Assembly (NCBI RefSeq): GCF_001424905.1
Contig: NZ_LMCU01000001.1
Location: forward strand, 124,001-188,000
Direction of reading: 5' to 3'
DNA: 64,000 bases
Source: Leifsonia sp. Root112D2
Lineage (GTDB): Bacteria; Actinomycetota; Actinomycetes; Actinomycetales; Microbacteriaceae
Part shown: positions 25,214 through 33,885 of the stretch, one piece after another
Layout: each line of letters begins with the position of its first letter
How positions within the stretch are numbered: the stretch's first letter is position 1
Translations under genes and position numbers: made by a program
Notes under the pieces: generated by a model
The model's database searches: none
What the model was told of the DNA's origin: nothing
Seen by the model: only the letters and a program-made list of their open reading frames with translations

Positions 25214-26110
25214 ATGCATTCCGCCGCCGCACCATCCGTGAAATACCTCATCACCGGGGCGGGCGGAATGCTCGGGCAGGATCTGCAGAAGGCGCTTGCC
25301 GGGCGTGACGTCACCGCAGCAAGCCGGGGCGAACTCGACGTGAGCGACCTCGACGCGGTGCGCCAGGCGGCATCCGGTCACGACGTGATCGTCAACGCGG
25401 CCGCGTACACCAGGGTGGACGACGCCGAGGAACACGAAAAACTCGCCCACGCGGTCAACGCCGTCGGCGCCGAGAACCTCGCGAAAGCCGCAGCGGAAAA
25501 CGGCGCGCGGCTCATACAGCTCTCGACCGACTATGTCTTCAACGGGCGCGCGAGCGCGCCCTATGCCGAAGACACCCTGCTTGATCCCATCAGTGCGTAC
25601 GGGCGCACCAAGGCGGATGGCGAGCGGCTCGCTCAAGCCGCGAACCCGACGGCCACCTACATCGTGCGCACGGCCTGGCTATACGGTGCCGGCGGCCCCA
25701 ACTTCGCCGAGACCATGCTGCGCCTGGCACAGACCCACGAGACGGTGAGCGTCGTCAACGACCAGTTCGGACAGCCCACCTGGACCGGCGACCTCGCCGC
25801 GCAGATCGTCACCCTGCTCGATTCGGATGCGCCCGCCGGCATCTACCACGCCACGAACGCCGGCAGCGCCAGCTGGTTCGACTTCGCCCGAGCGGTCTTC
25901 GCTGCCGCCGGATTGAACCCTGATAAAGTCACACCCACGGACAGTTCACGATTCGTTCGACCGGCACCGCGACCGTCGTATTCGGTGCTCGCGCACGAGT
26001 CGTGGCGAGCCGCCGGTCTGTCGCCTCTGCGCGATTGGCGCGAGGCGCTGGCAGCTGCCGCCCATGCCGGAGTTTTGGAGCCCGATGACAACCCTGCGCG
26101 TAGTCGTTGA
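25214..26110 (+). CDS. rmlD: dTDP-4-dehydrorhamnose reductase
   Basis: 298 residues; last step of dTDP-L-rhamnose synthesis (NADPH reduction of the 4-keto group). GAGGMLGQDL near 14-23, NAAAYTRVDDAE near 67-78, LSTDYVFNG near 104-112, and YGRTKADGE near 131-139 with the Tyr-Lys pair. A GTG at 25238 would give the common MKYLITGAGG start, but the ATG at 25214 sits 6 nt after TACGCT and is preferred. The end overlaps the next glycosyltransferase by 26 nt, so both are probably expressed together. Confidence 0.93.
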   Translation: MHSAAAPSVKYLITGAGGMLGQDLQKALAGRDVTAASRGELDVSDLDAVRQAASGHDVIVNAAAYTRVDDAEEHEKLAHAVNAVGAENLAKAAAENGARLIQLSTDYVFNGRASAPYAEDTLLDPISAYGRTKADGERLAQAANPTATYIVRTAWLYGAGGPNFAETMLRLAQTHETVSVVNDQFGQPTWTGDLAAQIVTLLDSDAPAGIYHATNAGSASWFDFARAVFAAAGLNPDKVTPTDSSRFVRPAPRPSYSVLAHESWRAAGLSPLRDWREALAAAAHAGVLEPDDNPARSR

Positions 26111-27221
26111 CCCGCTGATCACCAAGGTGCCCGGCGGCATCGGCAGATACACCGAGGAACTCACCCGCCAGCTGATAGCCACCGCGCCCGCCGGCTGCGA
26201 CGTCGAGGGAATCGTCGCGTCGCATCCACAGGAGAAGATCGACGCGCTCGAGGCCCGGCTGCCCGGCCTGGCCGGCCTGCACAGGCTGCCGTTGCGGCGG
26301 CGGCAGCTCGCGCGAGCCTGGCAGTACGGCATCGCGGTTCCCCTCGGCGGCGGCATGATCCACTCGCCGAGCCTGCTGGCCCCCCTGCTCAAGCACGACA
26401 CGCTCGACGCCGGCGAACAGCTCGCGGTCACCATTCATGACGTACTCGCGCTAACTCATCCGCAGAGCCTGGCAAACCACGATGCCCAGTGGCAGAAGGC
26501 CATGATCAAGCGCGCCCGCAAGCACGCGGATGCCGTTGTCGTTCCCACGCACGCCGTTGCGGAGGCCCTCGGCGAGCGATTCGACTTCGGCGATCGCATC
26601 CGGGTCATCGGCGGGGCTCCGGCGAGCACGCTGCAACGCCCGGCGGATGCCGACGAGCGCGCCGCAGCGCTGCGTCTGCCCGAGCGCTACGTGCTCACCA
26701 TGGGCAGCATCGACCCCCGCAAGGGCGTGCGCTCCCTGATCGCGGCCATGGCCCTGCCCGAGGCCGCCGGCCTGCCGCTGCTGATAGCGGGCTCCGGCAC
26801 CCTCGGCGAGGAGAGCGCAGAGGGCATTGCGGCCGCGGCCGGTCTGCCCGAGGATCGCGTGCGCGCTCTCGGCCACCTCGACGACGACGATCTGGCCACG
26901 GTTCTCGACCGTGCCGCCGTCTTCGTGTATCCCTCGCTGGCCGAGGGCTTCGGCCTGCCGCTCGTCGAGGCCTTCCGCTTCGGCACGCCCGTTGTGCACT
27001 CCGACGACCCGGCACTCGTCGAGGTCGGTGGAGGGGCTGCGCTGGTCGTGCCCCGTGCGGATGCCGCGGGCTACCCGCAGCGCCTCGCTGAGGCGATAGG
27101 GCGGGTGCTCACCGATGGGGCGCTCGCCGACCGCCTGAGCGTGTCAGCGTCGGACCGCGCCCGCGCGTTCAGCTGGCGCGACTCCGCCGAGCGGGTCTGG
27201 CAACTGCACGCCGACCTCTGA
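26085..27221 (+). CDS. Glycosyltransferase family 4
   Basis: 378 residues. Acceptor domain with GGIGRYTEELTRQL near 16-29; donor domain with LTMGSIDPRKGVRSLI near 204-219, IAGSGTLGEE, and the family E-x7-E site in YPSLAEGFGLPLVEAFRFG near 281-299. The ATG at 26085 follows TTGGAG (GGAG, 4 nt spacing) and lies inside rmlD. This coupling suggests a rhamnosyl- or mannosyltransferase of the wall glycan; the donor is not readable. The last 78 nt run antisense to the end of the acyltransferase gene. Confidence 0.88.
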   Translation: MTTLRVVVDPLITKVPGGIGRYTEELTRQLIATAPAGCDVEGIVASHPQEKIDALEARLPGLAGLHRLPLRRRQLARAWQYGIAVPLGGGMIHSPSLLAPLLKHDTLDAGEQLAVTIHDVLALTHPQSLANHDAQWQKAMIKRARKHADAVVVPTHAVAEALGERFDFGDRIRVIGGAPASTLQRPADADERAAALRLPERYVLTMGSIDPRKGVRSLIAAMALPEAAGLPLLIAGSGTLGEESAEGIAAAAGLPEDRVRALGHLDDDDLATVLDRAAVFVYPSLAEGFGLPLVEAFRFGTPVVHSDDPALVEVGGGAALVVPRADAAGYPQRLAEAIGRVLTDGALADRLSVSASDRARAFSWRDSAERVWQLHADL

Positions 27222-28421
27222 GCGCGCTGGAACTGACGTGCCGAAGGCAAGGGCGTACCGCTTCGATGCCCAGGCTCCAAGACGCTTGGCCCAGCCGTGA
27301 CTGCGTGATTCGATGAGCCACCAGAACCCGGTCGCCACCAGAAGCGCGAGCACCGCGGCAAGCGACACCGCCGCATACCAGGAACGCCCGCCGATGAGAT
27401 AGCTCGTGAAGATCAGAATCGGCACGTGCACGAGGTACAGGCTGAACGAGATCTTGCCCACGAACTGCAGGGGCCGCGTGGAAAGCAGCCCACGCATCAC
27501 GCTCCAGCCGATGCACGACACCACGAGCATCGCGGCGGCGAGCGGAGTCAGCGCCCGCAACGCCATTGCCATATCGTCGTTCACCGTCGGCATCAGCCCC
27601 GTGAACCACGAGGAGATGAGCAGAATCCCGCCCCCGGCCGTGATGGCGAACCACAGCAGGTGGTGGCCCCTGCGGTCGTTGAGCCTGTCGGCGAAGGCAC
27701 GCACGGCATCCAGTCGCGCCGCGATTATCGCTCCAACGAAGAAGGCCGGAAAGTAGCTGAGCGCGCCGGAACCGCTCTGAACGCCGAGCCAGGTGAGCAG
27801 CACCGCGGCCGCGATGCCAGCCATCCACCACCGCTTCAAAACCATGGCCAGCAGAACGAAGACCGGAAGGGCGAGGGAGAACAGCATCTCCCAGCGCAAC
27901 GACCACAGCGGGTTGTTGATCTGGCCGTCGCCCCCGACCAGGTCCATGCCCTCGACGACGAGCTTCCAGGTCAGCGTCGGGGTGCTTGAATCGCCGAGCC
28001 AGGTACCGGATGCGGCGAGTCCCCGCTGCGGAATGGCGAAGACAAAGGCGGCCGCCACCAGAACGGATGCCACAACCGGCACCCCCAGACGCACCACGCG
28101 ACGCGGAAAATAGGCGATCCAGTCGAATCCGCGACGCTTCAGCACCGGCAGGGTGACCACCAGTCCGCTTAAGACGAAGAAGACGATGACGGCCTCACTG
28201 CCAGCGGTCAGCAGCTTCAGTGGCGTGTAACTGAACCACCAGATCAGACTGCCAGCCTCGGCGTGAGCGCCTTCGACGTTGCCGGGAAAGTTCGGGTTCG
28301 TCAGTGCCGCGTGATGAGCCAGAACGACCAACGCCGCAATTCCGCGTAGTCCGTCCAGCGCGATAAGCCGATTCGTTCCGCTTCGCGGCGATGAGGTTTG
28401 TCTGCTGTCAATGGGCTGCAT
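27144..28421 (-). CDS. Acyltransferase 3 family (OafA-like) membrane protein
   Basis: 425 residues, about ten hydrophobic segments. N-terminal RLIALDGLRGIAALVVLAHH near 18-37 contains the conserved Arg and the catalytic His region; FFVLSGLVV and ISFSLYLVHVP are further family marks. These proteins acetylate or acylate surface polysaccharide sugars, taking acyl groups across the membrane. The C-terminal 50 residues are extra and soluble. Downstream of the LCP gene on the same strand, so O-acylation of the polymer that LCP attaches is plausible. The 3-prime end overlaps the convergent GT4 gene by 78 nt. Confidence 0.88.
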   Translation of the reverse strand: MQPIDSRQTSSPRSGTNRLIALDGLRGIAALVVLAHHAALTNPNFPGNVEGAHAEAGSLIWWFSYTPLKLLTAGSEAVIVFFVLSGLVVTLPVLKRRGFDWIAYFPRRVVRLGVPVVASVLVAAAFVFAIPQRGLAASGTWLGDSSTPTLTWKLVVEGMDLVGGDGQINNPLWSLRWEMLFSLALPVFVLLAMVLKRWWMAGIAAAVLLTWLGVQSGSGALSYFPAFFVGAIIAARLDAVRAFADRLNDRRGHHLLWFAITAGGGILLISSWFTGLMPTVNDDMAMALRALTPLAAAMLVVSCIGWSVMRGLLSTRPLQFVGKISFSLYLVHVPILIFTSYLIGGRSWYAAVSLAAVLALLVATGFWWLIESRSHGWAKRLGAWASKRYALAFGTSVPARSEVGVQLPDPLGGVAPAERAGAVRR

Positions 28422-28492
28422 AGACGATTCAGGTTAATCGCTTGCCCTTGGAAAACGCTGTGTACCCCGTTCGGGGGTCAGAAATGCCCCGG

Positions 28493-29860
28493 TCAGCCGC
28501 CGCTTTTCGGAGTCGACGTCGCGGGGGTGAGGGCCTTCTTCACCATCGCATGAATCTGCTCGTAGTTCGGATTCGCCGGGTCGATGGTCGGCGGCACGAG
28601 TTCCAGGTTGGTGACGGGAACCTTGCGGGTCTTCATGCCGAGGTCCACAAAATAGCCGAGCATCTGCTGTGGAATGTCGGTTTTCACCACCTGCTGGCCC
28701 GCCGACGCTATCGACTGGAACTTGGTGACGACATTTAGCGGATTGATCTGCTTGAGAATGGCGTCCTGCAACTCGCGCTGGCGCGCCATGCGGTCGTAGT
28801 CGCCGCCGGGGCTGCCGTGGCGTGATCGCGCGTACCACTGGGCGGTGTAGCCGTTCATGTGCTGCTTGCCGGGGTAGATCCAGCCGGTGACCCCATTGAG
28901 GTTCTCGTCACCGCCGATGGGCAACTTGCTCTTCACGTCGATGTCGACGCCGCCCAGGGCGTCGATGAGGTCGGCGAAGCCTTGCATGTCGATGAGCACA
29001 TAGAACTGGATCTTCAGCCCGGTTGCGCCCTCGAGGGCGTCGCGCATCGCCTCGATGCCGGGCTCGCTGTGCTGCTTGATCGCATCCGGATACAGCTTCT
29101 GCTTGTACACCTCGACCTCGGTGTAGATCGAGTTGAGCTGACACACGTCAACATCGCAGGTGTCGTTGTAACCGTAGCCGTTGGGATAGTCGGCAAGCAT
29201 GGGTGATCCGGCCGAGAACGGCGTGGGATTCAGGTCGCGCGGCAGGCCTATCGTGACGGCCTTGCCGGTATCGGCGTCGATGCTGACCACCGACATGCTG
29301 TCGGGGCGCATGCCCTGGCGGTCGGGGCCTGCATCGCCACCGAGCAGCATGATGTTGTACCGGCCGTCGACAGGCGCAACCGAGGGGCCTGCGGCAAAGA
29401 TGTTGCCCAGCGTTCCGCGTGCGGAACCGGCCACGACCGAGGCGTAGCCGGCGGTGCAGGCGACGCCGATGAGCAGCAGAACCGAGAACGCGGCGATCCA
29501 CACGCGCGAGCGCGGCGCCGTCTTCACGAGGCGCACGAGCCGCACGGTGTCGAAGGTGAGGATGACCCAGACCACGACATACGCGACGAGCAGGATCTGT
29601 GCCGCGAGCAGCCCCAGCGAGGAGGTGCCGATGTCATAGAGCGTGCGCGGCGAGAGAAGGTAGACAACGAGCGTGAGCACGGCCAGCGCCCACAGCACGA
29701 AGGTCGTGAACAGCCCGAAGCGCCCGAGTTTGCGGTTGCCGGCCAGAATCTGTGCGGAGCCCGGCATCAGCAGGTTGAAGACCACGAGCCACCAGCCGCG
29801 ACGCGACATGAAGCGCGGCGAGGCGGTATCCGGGTACCGAATCGGGCTCGCTATCGTCAT
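28493..29860 (-). CDS. LytR-CpsA-Psr (LCP) glycopolymer transferase
   Basis: 455 residues. LCP enzymes move polyprenyl-pyrophosphate-linked glycopolymers onto peptidoglycan outside the membrane. The LCP domain covers about 168-415: NIMLLGGDAG, RPDSMSVVSIDADTGKAV with conserved Arg and Asp, IGLPRDL, and YARSRHGSPGGDYDRMARQR. It has about four N-terminal hydrophobic segments (20-150), whereas many LCP proteins have one. The ATG overlaps the purE stop (ATGA). Likely attaches the rhamnose-containing glycan made by the upstream region; the exact substrate is unproven. Confidence 0.93.
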   Translation of the reverse strand: MTIASPIRYPDTASPRFMSRRGWWLVVFNLLMPGSAQILAGNRKLGRFGLFTTFVLWALAVLTLVVYLLSPRTLYDIGTSSLGLLAAQILLVAYVVVWVILTFDTVRLVRLVKTAPRSRVWIAAFSVLLLIGVACTAGYASVVAGSARGTLGNIFAAGPSVAPVDGRYNIMLLGGDAGPDRQGMRPDSMSVVSIDADTGKAVTIGLPRDLNPTPFSAGSPMLADYPNGYGYNDTCDVDVCQLNSIYTEVEVYKQKLYPDAIKQHSEPGIEAMRDALEGATGLKIQFYVLIDMQGFADLIDALGGVDIDVKSKLPIGGDENLNGVTGWIYPGKQHMNGYTAQWYARSRHGSPGGDYDRMARQRELQDAILKQINPLNVVTKFQSIASAGQQVVKTDIPQQMLGYFVDLGMKTRKVPVTNLELVPPTIDPANPNYEQIHAMVKKALTPATSTPKSGG

Positions 29861-30366
29861 AGCCGAGTCTGCAGGTCCGCGTTCTTCGTCTCGACCAGCG
29901 CGGCGAGGTCTGCGGCGTAATCGGCGAGCCGAACGCTCAGCGCGGCATCCGCCGTGGCGAGAATCTTCACCGCGAGCAGTCCGGCATTCTTCGCGCCACC
30001 GATCGACACGGTGGCCACGGGTACGCCGGCGGGCATCTGCACGATCGACAACAGCGAATCGAGTCCGTCGAGACGCGAGAGTGGAACCGGAACACCGACG
30101 ACGGGCAACGTCGTGACGGCGGCGAGCATGCCCGGAAGATGGGCTGCGCCCCCGGCACCGGCGATGATCACCCGAATACCGCGACCGGCGGCAGCTCGAC
30201 CGAAGTCGATCATCTTCTCGGGCGTGCGGTGGGCCGAGACGACCTGCACCTCATGGGCAACACCGAACTCGGTGAGCACCTCGGATGCCGCGCTCATGAC
30301 CGGCCAGTCCGAGTCGCTTCCCATCACGACGGCAACGAGGGGCCGGGGTGAATTCTCGCTGGGCAT
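29857..30366 (-). CDS. purE: N5-carboxyaminoimidazole ribonucleotide mutase
   Basis: 169 residues, class I PurE. MGSDSDWPVM near 15-24 binds phosphate, SAHRTPEKM near 44-52 holds the catalytic His, and IAGAGGAAHLPGMLA near 69-83 is conserved. It converts N5-CAIR to CAIR in purine synthesis together with PurK. TAACAT lies 7 nt before the ATG, implying its own leaderless transcript that runs into the LCP gene. Follows purK by 17 nt. Confidence 0.96.
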   Translation of the reverse strand: MPSENSPRPLVAVVMGSDSDWPVMSAASEVLTEFGVAHEVQVVSAHRTPEKMIDFGRAAAGRGIRVIIAGAGGAAHLPGMLAAVTTLPVVGVPVPLSRLDGLDSLLSIVQMPAGVPVATVSIGGAKNAGLLAVKILATADAALSVRLADYAADLAALVETKNADLQTRL

Positions 30367-30373
30367 GGGGTCA

Positions 30374-30379
30374 ATGTTA
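30374..30379 (-). promoter_or_regulatory. Predicted -10 box for leaderless purE mRNA
   Basis: TAACAT, 7 nt (TGACCCC), then ATG. It overlaps the end of purK, so it would be an internal promoter of the purK-purE-LCP unit. Confidence 0.4.
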
Positions 30380-30383
30380 GGGG

Positions 30384-31535
30384 CTAGTCCTGAAAGAACG
30401 CCGCTGCGCCACGCGCCTGAAAAGCCACCTCGTCGAGGTCCGCTCCCGAGGCCGTGACGTGCCCCACCTTGCGCCCGGGCCGCGGGGCCTTGCCGTAGGC
30501 ATGCACCTTGACACCCGGATGCGCGGCGAGCGCGGCCGGGTACCGATCCTGCACGCTGCCTTCAGCCGGGCCACCCAGAATGTTGACCATCACCGAGAAC
30601 GGCTCCCGAGCCTCGGTGGCGCCCAGCGGCAGGTCGAGCACCGCGCGCAGGTGCTGCTCGAACTGGCTGGTGGTGGAGCCGTCGATCGAGAAGTGCCCGC
30701 TGTTGTGCGGGCGCATGGCGAGTTCGTTGACCAGCAGACGGTCATCCGTCGTCTCGAAAAGCTCGACGGCCAGCACACCGGTGACGCCCAGGCCGGATGC
30801 GATGGTCTGCGCGATCTCCGCCGCCACCTCGGCCAGACGGCCGTCCGAGCGCGGTGCCGGGGAGATGACCTCGGCGCACACGCCCTCGCGCTGCACGGTC
30901 TGCACAACGGGCCACACCGCGGTCTCGCCCGAGGGCCGGCGGGCGATCAACTGGGCCAATTCGCGACGAAACTCGACGAGTTCCTCCACGATGAGGGAGC
31001 CGCCCCGGCCGTCCTCGGCGAGAGCAGTGAACCAGTCGTCGGCGCCATGCGCATCCGCAACGACGCGCACTCCCTTGCCGTCGTAGCCCCCGCGAGCGGT
31101 CTTGACCACACCCCGGCCGCCGTGACCGGCAAGGAAGGCGCCGAGATCTTCGGCGGACTCGATCGCCGCCCATTCGGGCATCGGAAGGCCGAGCTCGGCG
31201 AGCCGGCGCCGCATGAGCAGCTTGTCCTGCGCGTACTGCAGCGCATCCGGAGTGGGGTGCACGGTGATGCCCTGCGCCACCAGTTCTCGCAGAACCGCCT
31301 GCGGAACATGCTCGTGGTCGAAGGTGACAACGTCGACGGTGCGGGCAAACGCCAGCACGGTGTCGAGATCGCGATAGTCGCCGACGCCGGTGGCAGCCAG
31401 TTCGGCCGCCATGCCCTCGGCCTCCTCGAGCACCTTGATGGTGAGCCCCAGGTTGATGGCCGCGGGAATCATCATCCGCGCCAGTTGACCACCGCCGATC
31501 ACGCCAACGCTGTACCCACCAGGACGGCTACCCAT
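30384..31535 (-). CDS. purK: N5-carboxyaminoimidazole ribonucleotide synthase
   Basis: 383 residues, ATP-grasp enzyme that carboxylates AIR using ATP and bicarbonate. GVIGGGQLARMM near 11-22, VKTARGGYDGKGVRVV near 144-159 (glycine-rich ATP loop), EELVEFRRELAQLIAR near 180-195, and NELAMRPHNSGHFSID near 265-280 (metal ligands). The partner purE follows at once. The upstream gap to gtrA (31536-31682) is AT-richer than its surroundings and probably contains the promoters for both directions. Confidence 0.96.
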   Translation of the reverse strand: MGSRPGGYSVGVIGGGQLARMMIPAAINLGLTIKVLEEAEGMAAELAATGVGDYRDLDTVLAFARTVDVVTFDHEHVPQAVLRELVAQGITVHPTPDALQYAQDKLLMRRRLAELGLPMPEWAAIESAEDLGAFLAGHGGRGVVKTARGGYDGKGVRVVADAHGADDWFTALAEDGRGGSLIVEELVEFRRELAQLIARRPSGETAVWPVVQTVQREGVCAEVISPAPRSDGRLAEVAAEIAQTIASGLGVTGVLAVELFETTDDRLLVNELAMRPHNSGHFSIDGSTTSQFEQHLRAVLDLPLGATEAREPFSVMVNILGGPAEGSVQDRYPAALAAHPGVKVHAYGKAPRPGRKVGHVTASGADLDEVAFQARGAAAFFQD

Positions 31536-31682
31536 TTCGCAGAAATCTCATTTCGCCAATTTTTCCTTCATTAGTATCAGAATGTTCAGCTTCGGTCTGG
31601 AAAACTCCCAGTGTGCAGATCGGCCACTCGCGTAAGCTCGCGATCGCATGTCCATCTTCGCCCATGAAAACGGATTCGACGT

Positions 31683-32243
31683 ATGCCTGTTCAGCCCAGT
31701 AAGCGATCACGCGGTGCGCGGCTGCTGCCGCAGCTGCTGAAGTTCGGCACCGTTGGCGGCGTGGGCTTCGTGGTCAACCTGCTCGTGTTCAACGGCCTGA
31801 TGCTCACGGTTCTGCGCCCGTCGATCGTGCACCATGGCCCCATCTACGCGACAATCATCGCCACCCTCGTCGCGATAGTCACGAACTGGGTAGGCAATCG
31901 CTACTGGGCGTTCTCCGCGTCGCGCCAGAACAACACGGGGCGCGAGGCCGTCGAGTTCTTTCTCGTGAGTCTCGCCGGCATGGGCATTCCCCTGCTGTGC
32001 CTGTGGCTCTCGCACTACGTGATGGGCTACACCTCGCTATTGGCCGACAACATCGCCAACAATGTCGTGGGGCTCGCGCTGGGCACGCTGTTCCGCTTCG
32101 CGCTGTACCGCTGGTGGGTGTTCTCGCCCAATCGGGCCGCCTCGAGAACGCGGGCGGATGCCGACGGCACGCATCCGGATGCGCTCAACGCCGGTGCGCT
32201 GCTATCTGGCGCCCCAGACGCTGGTCTCGTCGGAGAACGCTGA
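31683..32243 (+). CDS. GtrA family membrane protein
   Basis: 186 residues with four membrane segments (about 18-40, 56-76, 88-108, 120-142) and the GtrA signature FGTVGGVGFVVNLLVFN near 21-37. GtrA proteins help move polyprenyl-phosphate sugars across the membrane or stabilise such systems. M. tuberculosis has the same protein beside purK (Rv3277). No ribosome site precedes the ATG; TAAGCT lies about 45 nt upstream. The soluble tail overlaps the convergent PH-domain gene by 42 nt. Confidence 0.87.
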   Translation: MPVQPSKRSRGARLLPQLLKFGTVGGVGFVVNLLVFNGLMLTVLRPSIVHHGPIYATIIATLVAIVTNWVGNRYWAFSASRQNNTGREAVEFFLVSLAGMGIPLLCLWLSHYVMGYTSLLADNIANNVVGLALGTLFRFALYRWWVFSPNRAASRTRADADGTHPDALNAGALLSGAPDAGLVGER

Positions 32244-32873
32244 GTCCTCCTGCTGCCTGCGAGTCGCAATGACGTTCTGGTTGTTCTCCATGAGGTCGTG
32301 CAACGCGCTCTGCACGAGGTTGGCCCTGGGAACATCGACGAGCACGACGGGGCTCTCGAGCCCGGAATTGATGCGCACATCGCCGGAGCGGAATGCGCTC
32401 TGCAGCCAGGTGCGGCGAAGCGAGATGTCGTAACCACGGCTGTGCAGCAGTTCCTGGCGAACCCGCACGAAGAAGCCGTGACGCAGAATGATGCGCCGCG
32501 TGGTGATCGTGTAGCGCCGCGACAGCCAGACGACGAGCGGCAACAGAAACAGCAACAGCACCACGAGCCCCGCCCCGGCGAAGAGCGCCACGTTCTGCCA
32601 GGCCTCGGTGAACGTGTCGGAGAAGTACCCGACGGCCGCGCAGACGGCGATGAGAACGATGCTCGGCCAGAACAGCGCACGCGCGTGGGGGCGCAGGTGC
32701 GCAACGACCCGCTCGGCGGGCGCGGAAGGTGCGCTCTGCTGCGGTGCACGGCTCGATGCCTGCGCCGAGAACGCGGGCACGGTCGGCGCCGTCACCGCAG
32801 TGCTCGGTGACGTCAGTGAGGTTGTCGATGGCGTGCTCGACGGCGTTGATGTGCCGCGCGCCCTCTTAGCCAT
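32202..32873 (-). CDS. PH-domain membrane protein (bPH2 type)
   Basis: 223 residues. A Thr/Ser/Pro-rich cytoplasmic start (about 1-55), two membrane helices near 68-88 and 95-117, then a bacterial PH domain near 118-205 (YTITTRRIILRHGFFVRVRQE). Function is unknown in most species. It follows birA by 6 nt on the same strand and keeps the position of M. tuberculosis Rv3278c. Confidence 0.85.
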   Translation of the reverse strand: MAKRARGTSTPSSTPSTTSLTSPSTAVTAPTVPAFSAQASSRAPQQSAPSAPAERVVAHLRPHARALFWPSIVLIAVCAAVGYFSDTFTEAWQNVALFAGAGLVVLLLFLLPLVVWLSRRYTITTRRIILRHGFFVRVRQELLHSRGYDISLRRTWLQSAFRSGDVRINSGLESPVVLVDVPRANLVQSALHDLMENNQNVIATRRQQEDSAFSDETSVWGAR

Positions 32874-32879
32874 GTTCCA

Positions 32880-33677
32880 TTAATACCTCAGGTGGGTTAC
32901 ATCGCCGGCGGCGACAGCCGTGAGTGCGGTATTGCTCTTCACCACGATGCGCCCCTCGACGTCTATCGCCACCGCCTCACCAAGCAGTCGCTCACCCGAG
33001 GGCAGCTCCACCTTGACGGATCTGCCGATGGTCTCGCAGCGTTCGGTGACCGCAGCGAGCAGGCCACTTGACACGGGGTCGCCATCCGCGGCGATGTGGG
33101 AGCGGTAGAGCGCGGTCAGTTCGCGCAGGTAGACGGCAAGCATGGCATCCGCATCGATCTCGGTGCCGGGTGCCGCCTCGAGCCGCAGCGAGGTCGAGGT
33201 CTCGGTGGGCAGTTCTTCGGCGCCCAGCGTGAGGTTGAGGCCGGCGCCGACCACCACGCCATCGAGACCCGGAAGCAATTCGGAGAGGATGCCGCACACC
33301 TTGCGCCCGCGAATCAGCACGTCGTTCGGCCACTTCAGGGCCACCTGCGGCACCACGGATGCGACGGCGCGCGTCATCGCGAGCCCCGCGATCAGAGGCA
33401 CCCACGCGAGCGTCTCGATCGGCGGCGCGGGTTCACCGGGGCGCAGCAGCACGGAGATCGCGAGGCATTTTCCGGCCGGGGCCACCCACACGCGGCCGAG
33501 GCGGCCACGCCCGCTCGTCTGGTTGTCGGTGACGACCACCGAGGCGTCGGGCCAGGATGCGGCATCCGGCCCCGTCGCGCGCCGCACGAGCTCGTCATTG
33601 GTCGAGGGTGCCTCGGCCAGGTACTCGAACCGCCCACCCCGCTGCTCGACGTCGGCCCCGCTCTGCACAAGATCCAT
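32880..33677 (-). CDS. birA: Biotin-[acetyl-CoA-carboxylase] ligase
   Basis: 265 residues, the short form without the DNA-binding domain of E. coli BirA. It attaches biotin to the lysine of AccA at 41121. TSGRGRLGRVWVAP near 54-67 is the ATP/biotin loop, ALKWPNDVLIRGRKVCGIL near 109-127 the core motif, and GAGLNLT near 138-144. The ATG at 33677 directly follows GGGGGG, which is too close to serve as a normal ribosome site, so the start is moderately sure. Divergent from accD, with a palindromic element between them. Confidence 0.93.
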   Translation of the reverse strand: MDLVQSGADVEQRGGRFEYLAEAPSTNDELVRRATGPDAASWPDASVVVTDNQTSGRGRLGRVWVAPAGKCLAISVLLRPGEPAPPIETLAWVPLIAGLAMTRAVASVVPQVALKWPNDVLIRGRKVCGILSELLPGLDGVVVGAGLNLTLGAEELPTETSTSLRLEAAPGTEIDADAMLAVYLRELTALYRSHIAADGDPVSSGLLAAVTERCETIGRSVKVELPSGERLLGEAVAIDVEGRIVVKSNTALTAVAAGDVTHLRY

Positions 33678-33705
33678 CCCCCCAGTCTGCCGTCTCCGTC
33701 TGCAC

Positions 33706-33790
33706 TCCCAAAACGACGGAGAAAAGCGGCTCTGGATGCGCATCTGCTGGAAATCGATGGCTCACGCTCGATATCTCCGTCGTTTTGGGA
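33706..33790. repeat. Palindromic element copy 1 (17 bp terminal inverted repeats)
   Basis: TCCCAAAACGACGGAGA at 33706-33722 is perfectly inverted at 33774-33790. The 51 bp centre contains the 10 bp palindrome GATGCGCATC at 33735-33744. It lies in the birA/accD divergent gap. A second copy with the same arms is at 44492-44568. No coding capacity. Confidence 0.85.
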
Positions 33791-33872
33791 GGAAGGCGCG
33801 GCAGGGGAAGTGCCAAGGCAGGCATCCGTCTTTGTAGGGTTTCGTCACAGGGTGGGGCCGATAGTTGGCCGG

Positions 33873-33878
33873 TAGAGT
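33873..33878 (+). promoter_or_regulatory. Predicted -10 box for leaderless accD mRNA
   Basis: TAGAGT, 7 nt, then the GTG of accD. Confidence 0.45.
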
Positions 33879-33885
33879 GAACGGC

